DNA of 64,000 nucleotides from contig CAVXQE010000012.1 of the NCBI GenBank assembly GCA_963763755.1, forward strand, positions 868,001-932,000. Direction: 5' to 3'. The stretch is from Gaiellasilicea sp963763755 (GTDB lineage Bacteria > Actinomycetota > Thermoleophilia > Gaiellales > Gaiellaceae). Numbering within the stretch: position 1 is the first letter of the stretch; every line of letters begins with the position of its first letter. This document shows positions 35,644 to 44,149 of the stretch, one piece after another. Below the pieces are notes generated by a model. That model worked only from the letters and a program-made list of their open reading frames with translations, did not search any database and was not told where the DNA came from. The position numbers and the translations under genes were made by a program.

Positions 35644-36692
35644 GAGCGGCCTCCGGACCGCTGCTCCTCCTCGTCCTCGTCCACGTCCACGTCTCGAAGT
35701 TCCTCGCTCGCATCCGGCATGTGGCGCAGCATCGCGAACGAGAGGCCCTCGCGCGCGAGGAAGATCAGGCCGACGCCGACTCCGACGGACATCTCGACGA
35801 ACTGGAGCACGATTGCGTACGCGAACCCGGTCGAGTAGGCGACCCCGTACTGCACGAGCGGTAGCGCAACGGCGGCCTGGAGCAGGCCGAAGTTTCCGGG
35901 CCACAAGGGAAAGATCGTCGCGACGTTCATCAGCAGCAGCACGAGCCCTGCCGCCGGAAGCGGCGCGTGGATGTTGAACGCGCGCATCGACACGTAGACC
36001 GCGAACAGCTGCAGGACCCAGCCAGCGGTTTGCAGGACGATCGCCCCTGCAGCCGCACGCGGCGAGCGAAGCACCGCGAGGCCCTGGCGGGCCATGACGA
36101 GAAGTCGCCGCAGTGGACGCGCGCCTTCGAGACTCGGGTGCCGGCGTCCCCGCTTCGCAGTCGCGACGGCGAGCGTGAAGAGCAGGCCACCGACGACCAA
36201 CACGATCATCAGGCTCGTGACCGCCCAGTGCGGGATCTTCGCCGTCGAGAAGACGTACAGAACGAGCAGGGTCGCCGGGAAGAGGTCGAAGAGCCGGTGC
36301 GCGAAGACCGTGCCGACGAGAGTGCCGGTCGTCCCGGGCCCGTGAGGGAGGTGACGCCGCAGGACGGCGACGCGCGCGAGCTCCCCGATCCGGCCCGGCA
36401 GCACCGCGTTCGCAAGCAGGCCGATGGAGAATGCGGAGAAGACTTGGTCGAAGCGCGGGTGCGGCGGGTCGAGCGCCTGGTCGATGGTCAGCCGCCAGGC
36501 GAGCGAGCGCACGAGCACCGACACGAGGTTCAGAGCGATCGCGAAGACGATCCATGCCCAGTCGACGAGGTTGAACGCGCGGGCGACGAGGTTCCAGTCG
36601 GGGCCCCGCCACCAGAGGAGCACGACAACTGCGACGAGCGAAGGGAGCACGAGCGCGGCCCGGAACCAGGGACTGCGCGGGACGTATCTCAC
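35618..36692 (-). CDS. Lysylphosphatidylglycerol synthase TM-region (UPF0104) protein, frame break at the tail
   Basis: About 358 residues with eight or so membrane helices, no catalytic GNAT domain. FSIGLLANAVLPGRIGELARVAVLRRHL and FPLWPGNFGLLQAAVALPL are the family signatures. It is followed by an acidic tail (DVDVDEDEEEQ). As read, the frame has no stop and runs into the glycerate kinase gene. Restoring one CG in the GCGCGC tract near 35645 ends it at the TAG at 35618-35620. It overlaps the glycosyltransferase stop by 4 nt, and such membrane proteins often act with sugar transferases on lipids. Confidence 0.82.
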
Positions 36693-37828
36693 GCAGCGAC
36701 CTGCTTGTCGACGCCACGAGCCGAGTCGTAGATCGTGACCAGGCGCCGAGCGATGTCGGCCCAGGAATAGCGGTCGATCGCGAGCTGCCGGGCGGCAGCG
36801 CCGAGCGCCTCTCGGCGAGGCTCGTCCTCGAGCAGGGCGGAGACTGCGTCGGCGAGCGCGCCTGCGTCGTCCGGAGGAACGGCCACGGAGGTCTCGGGCG
36901 TCATCACGTCACGGTACCCGGGGATGTCGGAGGCGACGACCGGCGCGGCGCAGGCGAACGCGCGCGTCAGCACCATGCCGAAGCTCTCGCCGCCGAGCGA
37001 CGGTGCGACGAGCGCTTTGGCCGAGGCGAGCTCCGCGGTCAGGTCGTCCTGGCTCAGGAAGCCGAGAACGTCGATGCCGTCGTCAGGCACCCGCAGGCGC
37101 GTGAGGAGAAGCCGCACGGCAAGCGGGTCGGCGCCGGCGATGCCGAGACGGGCCCCGGTTCGCTTGCGGATGTCGGGCCAGGCGCGCAGCAGCACGTGCA
37201 GGCCCTTCCTCGACTCGTGGCGCCCGGCGAAGACCACGCGATGCTCGCGGCCACCCGGCTCGACGCCTTCCGGGATCAGCACGCCGTTCGGAACGATCTC
37301 GTACTCGCCCGGAAGCCAGCGCTGCGCCGAGGCGCGTGCCTGCTCGGAGACGGCGATCCGCCGGTCGAGGCGCTCTTCGAGAAAGCCCCAGACCGGGGTG
37401 GCCAGCCGCATCCAGCCGAGGTCGCCGCTCGCATGGTGCGTGCCGACCATCGGACCGTCCCAGAACGCGAGCGCTGCGATGCAGGGCGTCGGAGTCATCG
37501 GCTCGTGCAGGTGCAGCAGGTCGAAGTCCGCGTTCGCGAGCACTCGCCTGATGCGGAGAATGGACCGCGGACTCAGGATGATGTTCGGCAGCGAGCCGTT
37601 CGCCGGCACGATCACCGAGCGTCCGATCGGGATCACCTCGGGCGGCGGCTCTCCATGCCGTCCGACCCGTGGGTGGAGCACACGCGTGAACTGGCCGGGC
37701 GGGTCATTGCCCATGATCAGGCGGACCTCGTGTCCGAGATCGCGAAGCGCGGCCGCCTGAAGTTCCGCGTGCTCCACCACGGCGCCCCAGAAGGACCACG
37801 AAAACGGGACGACGATGCCCACCTTCAT
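36689..37828 (-). CDS. Glycosyltransferase family 4 (PimA-like)
   Basis: A 379-residue GT-B enzyme. MKVGIVVPFSWSFWGAVVEHAELQAAALRDLGHEV resembles the start of phosphatidylinositol alpha-mannosyltransferase PimA, GTHHASGD is the acceptor loop, VFAGRHESRKGLHVLLRAW is the GDP-sugar site and APSLGGESFGMVLTRAFAC holds the E-x7-E motif. It likely moves mannose from GDP-mannose to a lipid on the cytoplasmic face. The downstream UPF0104 membrane protein is coupled to it by ATGA. TAGACT (37839-37844) lies 10 nt before the ATG. Confidence 0.87.
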   Translation of the reverse strand: MKVGIVVPFSWSFWGAVVEHAELQAAALRDLGHEVRLIMGNDPPGQFTRVLHPRVGRHGEPPPEVIPIGRSVIVPANGSLPNIILSPRSILRIRRVLANADFDLLHLHEPMTPTPCIAALAFWDGPMVGTHHASGDLGWMRLATPVWGFLEERLDRRIAVSEQARASAQRWLPGEYEIVPNGVLIPEGVEPGGREHRVVFAGRHESRKGLHVLLRAWPDIRKRTGARLGIAGADPLAVRLLLTRLRVPDDGIDVLGFLSQDDLTAELASAKALVAPSLGGESFGMVLTRAFACAAPVVASDIPGYRDVMTPETSVAVPPDDAGALADAVSALLEDEPRREALGAAARQLAIDRYSWADIARRLVTIYDSARGVDKQVAA

Positions 37829-37866
37829 CTACGCACGGAGTCTATGCGCGCCTGCACAATGCACCT

Positions 37867-38778
37867 GTGCGCCTCGAGGGAGTCCATCACGTCACGCTGA
37901 TCACCGGCGACGCACCGCGGAACGTGGACTTCTACACGCGGGTGCTCGGGCTCCGGCTGGTCAAGAAGACCGTGAATCAGGACGACCCGACGGTCTACCA
38001 CCTCTTCTACGCGGACGAGAAGGGGGACGCTGGCTCGGACATCACGTTCTTCGAGTATCCCGGCGCCGCGCGTGGCAAGGCCGGGCCCGGCATGGTGCAC
38101 ACGATCGCCTGGCGGGTCGGGTCGGCGGACACGCTCGACTTCTGGGAGCAGCGTCTGCAGGGCGAGGCGGAGAACATCGAGCGGACGGACGGGCGCCTCG
38201 TCTTCGAGGATCCGGAAGGTGTCCGGCACGAGCTGCAGGTGAACGAGACCGACGACGAGCCGCTCGTGGCCAGGCACCCCGAGATTCCGGAGGAACACGC
38301 GCTTCAGGGCTTCGCCGGGGTGCGCGCATACGCGATCGACCCTGAGCGCACCCGCTCCCTGCTCGAGGAGACACTCGCTTTCGAGCCGCGGGGCGAGAGC
38401 GAATGGGAGGCGCGTGGCGACAAGCGCGGCGGCTTCTACGCGTACGACCCGGCCCCCGAGGGTCGCGGGATCCCGGGCGCGGGCACGGTTCATCACGTCG
38501 CGTGGGCGACGAACATGGACGAGCAGGAAGCCTGGCAGCAACGGGTCGCGGAGGCGGGTATGCGCCCGACCCCCGTGATCGACCGCTTCTACTTCAAGTC
38601 CGTCTATTTCCGCGAGCCGAACGGGATCCTGTTCGAGCTCGCGACGCTCGGGCCCGGGTTTGCAACCGATGAGGACCTCGAGCATCTCGGCGAGCGGCTG
38701 TCCTTGCCGCCGGCGTTCGAGCATCTGCGCGAGCAGATCGAGCCCGCCCTGACGCCGCTGCCGAACCCCCGCGGATGA
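37867..38778 (+). CDS. Ring-cleaving dioxygenase-like protein (two VOC domains)
   Basis: A 303-residue protein with two vicinal-oxygen-chelate domains, like the MhqO/LinE-type hydroquinone dioxygenases. Domain 1: HHVTLITGDAPRNVDFYTRVLGLRLVKKTVNQDDP; domain 2: VHHVAWATNMDEQEAWQQRV and YFREPNGILFELAT. The His-His-Glu metal set is visible (HH in each half and E in ILFELA). The substrate may be a hydroquinone. GTG start, 38 nt from the divergent glycosyltransferase. It is coupled by ATGA to an esterase. Confidence 0.87.
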   Translation: MRLEGVHHVTLITGDAPRNVDFYTRVLGLRLVKKTVNQDDPTVYHLFYADEKGDAGSDITFFEYPGAARGKAGPGMVHTIAWRVGSADTLDFWEQRLQGEAENIERTDGRLVFEDPEGVRHELQVNETDDEPLVARHPEIPEEHALQGFAGVRAYAIDPERTRSLLEETLAFEPRGESEWEARGDKRGGFYAYDPAPEGRGIPGAGTVHHVAWATNMDEQEAWQQRVAEAGMRPTPVIDRFYFKSVYFREPNGILFELATLGPGFATDEDLEHLGERLSLPPAFEHLREQIEPALTPLPNPRG

Positions 38779-39398
38779 CGCTCGCAGTCGTCGAGCGGCC
38801 GGCTGCGGGCGACGCGCAGGGATCGCTCGTCCTCCTGCACGGGCGCGGTGCCGACGAATACGATCTGCACCCGCTCCTCGACGCGCTCGACCCCCAACGA
38901 CGGTTGCACGGCGTGACTCCGCGAGCGCCGCTCGCGCTGCCGCCCGGAGGCGCGCACTGGTATCGGCTCGGCGGGATCCCGACGCCCGAGCCGGACTCGT
39001 TCTGGCCGAGCTTCACGGCGCTCGCCGAGCTCCTCGACGGCCTTCCGCAGCCGATCGTGCTGGGCGGCTTCTCTCAGGGGACGGCGATGAGCTGGGCGCT
39101 CGGTCTGGGCCGCGGGCCGGCGAAGCGCCCCCTGACGATCATCGCTCTCTCCGGCTTCATCCCCAACGTCGAAGGGCTCGAGATCGATGTCTCGGACCTG
39201 GACGGCTATCCGGTGGCGATCGCCCACGGCACCCTCGACCCGGTGATTCCGGTCGACTGGGGCCGCGCGGCTCGCGACCTGCTCGTCGCCGCGGGCGCCG
39301 AGGTCGCCTTCCACGAGTCGCTCGTCCCGCACACGATCGACCCCGAGATCATTCCGGCACTTCGCGGCTTCCTCGCCGACGTCCTCGACGCCAAGTAA
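38775..39398 (+). CDS. Carboxylesterase/phospholipase (YtpP/MhqD-like)
   Basis: A 207-residue alpha/beta-hydrolase. VLLHGRGADEYDLHPLLDAL holds the oxyanion loop, VLGGFSQGTAMSWAL the nucleophile serine, AHGTLDPVIPVDWG the aspartate and LVPHTIDPEII the histidine. In Bacillus the same pair (MhqO dioxygenase, MhqD esterase) is induced by quinones. The two genes here overlap by 4 nt, so a quinone-detoxification pair is a fair inference. It ends inside the palindrome at 39391-39413 with codons AAG TAA. Confidence 0.87.
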   Translation: MTLAVVERPAAGDAQGSLVLLHGRGADEYDLHPLLDALDPQRRLHGVTPRAPLALPPGGAHWYRLGGIPTPEPDSFWPSFTALAELLDGLPQPIVLGGFSQGTAMSWALGLGRGPAKRPLTIIALSGFIPNVEGLEIDVSDLDGYPVAIAHGTLDPVIPVDWGRAARDLLVAAGAEVAFHESLVPHTIDPEIIPALRGFLADVLDAK

Positions 39399-39413
39399 CA
39401 GTCTGTTACTTGG
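39391..39413. repeat. Perfect 23-nt palindrome at convergent gene ends
   Basis: CCAAGTAACAG-T-CTGTTACTTGG, an 11-bp stem with one central base. It holds the TAA of the esterase (plus strand) and the TAA of the RTX-type protein (minus strand), so both proteins end with lysine from the same arm. It probably acts as a bidirectional transcription stop. Confidence 0.75.
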
Positions 39414-41426
39414 GAAGCCGCGTGCGGATGATGCGTTCGCAGTCGCGGGCAACGCGATCAGTCGGGTCGGCCTGAACGACGTCGCGGCCGGAACCACACG
39501 CAATCGTGTCGCGGGCACGGTCGCGGGCGAGGATCGTGTCGTTTCCAGCACCGCCGAACAGACGATCCGCACCGATACCGCCCACGAGCATGTCAGGGCC
39601 GCTGAAGCCGTAGAGGACGTCGCGGCCGCCGAGCCCGAAAAGGCTGTCCGGCCCGTTCGTGCCACGGAGTGTGTCCCCCCTGGCGGTGCCTCTGCGCACC
39701 GTCTTCGTTGCAGCCTTCGCACCACTCGACGGAGGTGAGGGCGAGAGCGCCGCCGCCGGCTCGATCCTCAACGTCGCGTCGTTGTCGGCGGGGTTCGTGT
39801 CCGTCTGGCGGGCTCGTGCGGCGGCAGTGATCGTCACCGGCCCCGGCCCGGTCACCGTGGCCGCGAGCCGAACCGTGCCGGGCGGACCGAGGAAGTCGAG
39901 GTCGCAGACGAACGGGGGGCCGGCAACGCAGCCCGGACCACGATCCGCCGTCGCCCCCGAGATCGTGACGTTCGCCGAAGGCGACACCGTTGCGACGACA
40001 CCCTGCGCGAGGCCGCCCTTGTTTGCCACGGTGAGCGTGAGGTCGAGACGGTCGCCGACCTTGACGCTCCCGGCAGGAGTGGCCCAGGCGGAGACGAGGT
40101 CAGGGCCTGACGCCCCTCCGCCGGAGGACGGCGGGGACGTCGCGGGCGGCGGCGGCGGAGGTGCGTCGGGAACGAAGTGGTAGACGTGCACGCCCCACTG
40201 CGAGAAGTCGTCTGCGAACGAGCCGTTGGAGACGGCGATCGACCGTCCCTCGGTGTAGACGGTGCCCGTGGAGACCGCTGCGGCGATCCCTCCGATCGTC
40301 ACATGCGCCGTGCCCGCGCCGCGGCGGGCTGCGATCACCCAGAGATCGCCGGAATTGCCTTGCCGGCTGATCGCCTGCGTCGTCGCATCGTTCGCCGGCA
40401 GCGTCTGGGTGGTGGCTGGATTCAGAAGTGCCGGCGCCAGCGGGCTCAGCGAGTTGATCTCGCCCAGAAGCGGCTTCAGCACCGAGCTCCAGAAGCTCCA
40501 GTTCCAGCCGAACTGACTGTCCGTCGTCGTCCAGCAATTCGGATTGTTGCCGCCGTAGAAGGCAATGCTGCGGGCGCCGTTGAGGATCGCGTCGTAGAGC
40601 ATGTAGCGCTCCTGCGCGAACGTCGGCAGCACGAAGCGGCCGCTCGCGTCATAGCTCCCACTCGCACAGACCTGCAGGGTCGTCCACACCGCATGACTCG
40701 GGGTGACCGACCCGACCGTGCTCGTCCACGTGCCGACGTCGTGGAGGTTCGGCGCCGAGGCCGCGAGCGTCACCGGATACACGTCGACGCCGTGGATGTC
40801 CGTGACGGGGGTGTACGGGGCGAGTTGCGGGGCGGTTCCTCGTGGCGCCTGGATGGTCACCCAGGCGTGATCGGCGTCGAGGACCGGCTCGCCGCCGCAC
40901 CAGCTCGCACTGCCTCGGCCGGTGGCGCGGCAGTAGGCGAACTGGAGCGCGCTCGGGGCGATCCCGCTCCAGAACGGCTCGTCGGCGCCCTTCCACATCG
41001 CGATCGCCGCGCCCGCCGGCGTCGCTCTTCGAGCGTCGGTCACGACCTGCGTCGAGAAGCGCGTCGCTCGCTGAGCCGGGCGTCGCCCTGGGCGACCGTG
41101 CTCAGGTTGACCCAGGTGTGGAGGCGGTTCGCCGCTGCGGCTCGGTTCTGCAGCTTCGCGTCCTCGATGTCCGCGACGGTCCAGGGCACGGTCGCCGGCC
41201 CGATCTTGAGGTAGGTCGCGCCTGCGGAGGCAACCTCCGCCAGGGCATCTCTGCCGTCCGGCGTCGTCGCCCCCGGCTCCGGCCCCTTCGCAAGCACGAT
41301 CGGGAACGTCTTCGCGCCGTCGAGGAGAACGGTGCCGTTTCCGTCACTGCCCGTGGTCGCGGCACCGGCGGCGCTCGCAAGCGCGGCAGCAACGACGGCT
41401 AGCAATCCGGCCAAGCGGCCAACCAC
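39406..41426 (-). CDS. Secreted protein with glycosidase-like, CARDB-like and RTX repeats, frame break
   Basis: About 675 residues. Residues 1-22 are a signal peptide (LAGLLAVVAAALASAAGA). The next 330 look like a TIM-barrel glycoside-hydrolase-like domain (ATYLKIGPATVPWTV, MWKGADEPFW, HGVDVYPV). Then a proline linker, a CARDB/DUF11-like beta domain (VGDRLDLTLTVANKG) and hemolysin-type calcium repeats (GTNGPDSLFGLGGRDVLYG, GGIGADRLFGGAGNDTI). The frame changes near 41062; restoring 1 nt or CGCG repairs it. GTG start with AGGGGG upstream. It is probably a calcium-bound extracellular polysaccharide enzyme; activity is not proven. Confidence 0.78.
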
Positions 41427-41506
41427 GATCTGGACCCCCTCCGCCCGTGCGGGCTCGCCCGCGGACGCGCCCAGGGTAGCGCCAACTCGCCGATTCGTCC
41501 TGCGAA

Positions 41507-41512
41507 TACACT
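41507..41512 (+). promoter_or_regulatory. Leaderless -10 of the deaminase gene
   Basis: TACACT, 7 nt before the ATG at 41520. Confidence 0.45.
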
Positions 41513-41519
41513 CGGCTCG

Positions 41520-42512
41520 ATGTTCGACGAGGGCCTCGCTGAGCTCCACACCCACCTCGGCGGCTCCGTCGCGTCCGAGATCCTCTGGTCGCTCGCGCAC
41601 GAGCAGGGGATCGCGCTCCCGGTCAAGGACTACTGGGAGTTCGACGCGCTCGTCACGGTCTCCGACCCGCGCGGCGTCGCCAACCTCGACGCGCTCGACC
41701 GCATCTACCACTGGACGGAGCTGATCCAGTCCTCCCCACTCGCGGTCGAACGCTCGGTGCATGCCGCGATCGGCGGCGCCTACCGCTCGCAGCGGATCAC
41801 GACGCTCGAGCTCCGCTTCAACCCGATGAAGCGAAACCGCGGCGGCGAGCGTGACCTCGACCACATCATCCTCGCGGCCGTCCGAGGCCTCGACCTCGCC
41901 CGCCTCGAGTACCCGCAGGTGCGGTGCGGGCTGATCCTGATGATGGACCGAACGTTCGAGCCCCGGCAGAACGAGATCGTCGTCGAGAAGGCGATCCGCT
42001 GGGCCTCGCGCGGCGTGGTCGGCGTCGACATCGCCGGGCCCCGCCCCGGCGGCGGCCGGTACGACTACACGCAGATCAAGCCGATGGTCGAGACGGCGCG
42101 CGCGGCCGGCCTCGGCGTCACGATCCACGTCGGCGAGGAGGGCGAGACCGGCGCGGAAGAGCTCGGCGAGGTGATCGAGCACCTGCGGCCGGAGCGAATC
42201 GGCCACGGGATCCTCGCGGCGCATGACCCCGAGCTGATGCGCCTGCTCCGGGAGGCGGGCACCGTGCTCGAGATCTGCCCCACCTCGAACCTGCTCACGA
42301 AGGCCCTGGCGGACGAGGACGCCGTCCGCGACACCTTCCGCGCCTTTGTCGAGAACGGCGTCGCTTTCACGATCGCGACCGACGGGCCGGAGATGATGCA
42401 CACCCACCTCCGCGACGAGATCGAGCTGCTCGAGCGGATCGGCGCCCTCACGCGCGAGGAGCTCGAGGCCGCAAATCAGCGAGGCCACGAGGCGAGCTTC
42501 ATTCCCCGCTAG
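41520..42512 (+). CDS. Adenosine deaminase-family protein
   Basis: A 330-residue amidohydrolase. LHTHLGGS (metal ligands His10, His12), TIHVGEEGE (metal His and catalytic Glu near 202-205), RIGHGI and ATDGPEM give the family set. Two differences are notable: the end motif is TDGP where adenosine deaminases have TDDP, and the second strand is LRFNPMKRNRGGERD with many basic residues. The substrate may therefore not be adenosine; adenine or a modified nucleoside derivative is possible. It is divergent from the RTX-type gene. Confidence 0.85.
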   Translation: MFDEGLAELHTHLGGSVASEILWSLAHEQGIALPVKDYWEFDALVTVSDPRGVANLDALDRIYHWTELIQSSPLAVERSVHAAIGGAYRSQRITTLELRFNPMKRNRGGERDLDHIILAAVRGLDLARLEYPQVRCGLILMMDRTFEPRQNEIVVEKAIRWASRGVVGVDIAGPRPGGGRYDYTQIKPMVETARAAGLGVTIHVGEEGETGAEELGEVIEHLRPERIGHGILAAHDPELMRLLREAGTVLEICPTSNLLTKALADEDAVRDTFRAFVENGVAFTIATDGPEMMHTHLRDEIELLERIGALTREELEAANQRGHEASFIPR

Positions 42513-42551
42513 CGGAATCGCCCGCAGGCGGCGTGCGTTGCGTGAAGAGAG

Positions 42552-43495
42552 ATGGCCGTCCGCTGGAAACTCCTGATCGCGCTCTGGACGGTCTACCTCG
42601 TCTGGGGCTCGACCTACGTGGCGATCAAGATCTCGGTGCGGACGCTGCCGGCGTTCCTCTCCGCGGGCTTGCGCTTCCTGCTCGCGGGCGCGGTGCTGGC
42701 GCTGATCCTGAGTCTGCGCGGCCGCAGCATCCGGGTCGCGCGCCGGGAGCTCGCGGCCTCGGCACTGCTCGGCATCGCGCTGCTCGGGCTCGGCGTGGGC
42801 GTCGTGACCCTCGCCGAGACACGGATCGACTCGAGCACGGCCGCGATGATCGTCGGCTCGGTGCCGCTGCAGGTGATCCTGCTGCGCACGCCTGGCGCGA
42901 GAGCGGGTCGCACTCGCCACGAAGCTCAGTGTCCTCGTCGGGCTCGCCGGGCTGGCGCTGATCGTGCTCCCTGGCATCGAGGGCGCCTCCAGCGCGATCG
43001 GCCTCGCGCTGATGATCGGCTCGACCGTCTCGTGGTCGCTCGGCTCGTTCTTCGCCCATCGGCTGCCACTGCCGGAGGACGGCTTCGTCGCCTCGACGTG
43101 GCAGATGTTGTGCGCCGCGTTCTTCCTGCTCGTCCTCGGAACCGCAACGGGCGAGCTCGGCGACGTCGATCCCGGCGCCTTCAGCCTCGAGTCCGCCGCA
43201 GCCTGGCTCTACCTCGGGCTGGTCGGAACGCTGATCGGCTTCACCGCGTACACCTGGCTGCTTCGGAATGCGCCGATCTCGAAGGTGGTTACGCACCAGT
43301 ACGTGAACCCGCTCGTCGCGACTCGTGCTCGGCGCCGTCCTGCTCGACGAGAAGATCACGCCGACCACCGGCCTCGGCGCCGCGCTGATCGTCGGCTCCG
43401 TCTTCGTCGTCGTGCGCCAGGAGAACCAGACGGCAAGGCTCCTGTCGGCCGAGTGCGCCGATGTACGGGCGAGTCCGGCCGATCAGGCCGCCTGA
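42552..43495 (+). CDS. EamA/DMT-family transporter, two frame breaks
   Basis: A two-repeat transporter of about 315 residues. LIALWTVYLVWGSTYVAIKI and SAGLRFLLAGAVLALILSL open repeat 1; SSAIGLALMIGSTVSWSLGSFFAH and VTHQYVNPLVA, VLLDEKITPTTGLGAALIVGS form repeat 2. Two frame changes near 42891 and 43317 are each repaired by one CG (LLRTRLARERVALATKL and NPLVARLVLGAVLLDE). RBS GAAGAGAG is upstream of the ATG. The substrate is unknown; one of three EamA genes in this window with breaks. Confidence 0.83.
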
Positions 43496-43501
43496 GGGTC
43501 G

Positions 43502-44147
43502 CTAGCCGTGGGCGGAACGACCGCCCGCACCGGCGCTGTCAGGGTACGGCTCGAGGTCGTTCATGAACCCCGGCTGCGCCTCGACTCGCCGCAACCACGC
43601 TTCGACCGCGGGATAGTCCGCGAGCTCGATGCCGGCGTCACCCGCGACGATGGGTGTAGGCGTAGAGGCCGATGTCCGCGACGGAGTAGTCGCCTCCGAG
43701 GAGGAAGTCGTTGGCACGCAGGTGCCGCTCGAGGACGTCGAGCGAATGCCTGCCGACCTTCTGCCAGCGCTCGACGAGCTGCTCGTGGCCCTCCGCGCGG
43801 CCGGTCAGGATCCAGAAGCGGCCGGTGCCGATGTTCGGCTCGAGCAGGTTCTGCTCGAAGAAGAGCCACTGCGCGGCACGCGCCCGGCCGAGCTTGTCGG
43901 CCGGCAGGAGTGGCGTGCCCTCGGCGAGATAGAGGAGGATCGCGCCCGATTCGGCAAGGTGCTCGCCGGACTCGAGCTCGAGCACAGGCGTCCGCCCCGC
44001 CGGGTTCCGCGCCATGTGCTCCGGTGTCTGCGACTCGCCGGCGAAGAGGTCGACGGGCACCCGCTCGAGCTCGAGCCCGAGCTGGGCGGCGAGGAGTCGC
44101 ACCTTGTAGCAGTTGGCGGAGGCAGCGAAGTCGTAGAGCCGAAGCAC
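43502..44147 (-). CDS. Glutathione S-transferase-like protein, one frame break
   Basis: A protein of about 216 residues. LRLYDFAASANCYKVRLLAAQLGLELERV is the thioredoxin-fold start with the conserved serine/cysteine area, NPAGRTPVLELESGEHLAESGAILLYLAE the GSH site, and LERHLRANDFLLGGDYSVADIGLYAYTH the C-terminal helical domain. The frame changes near 43645; a restored CG joins YTHRRAGDAGIELADYPAVEAW. It lies 2 nt after the CBS gene stop and starts with GTG; glutathione use is not certain in this group. Confidence 0.82.
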
Positions 44148-44149
44148 GG

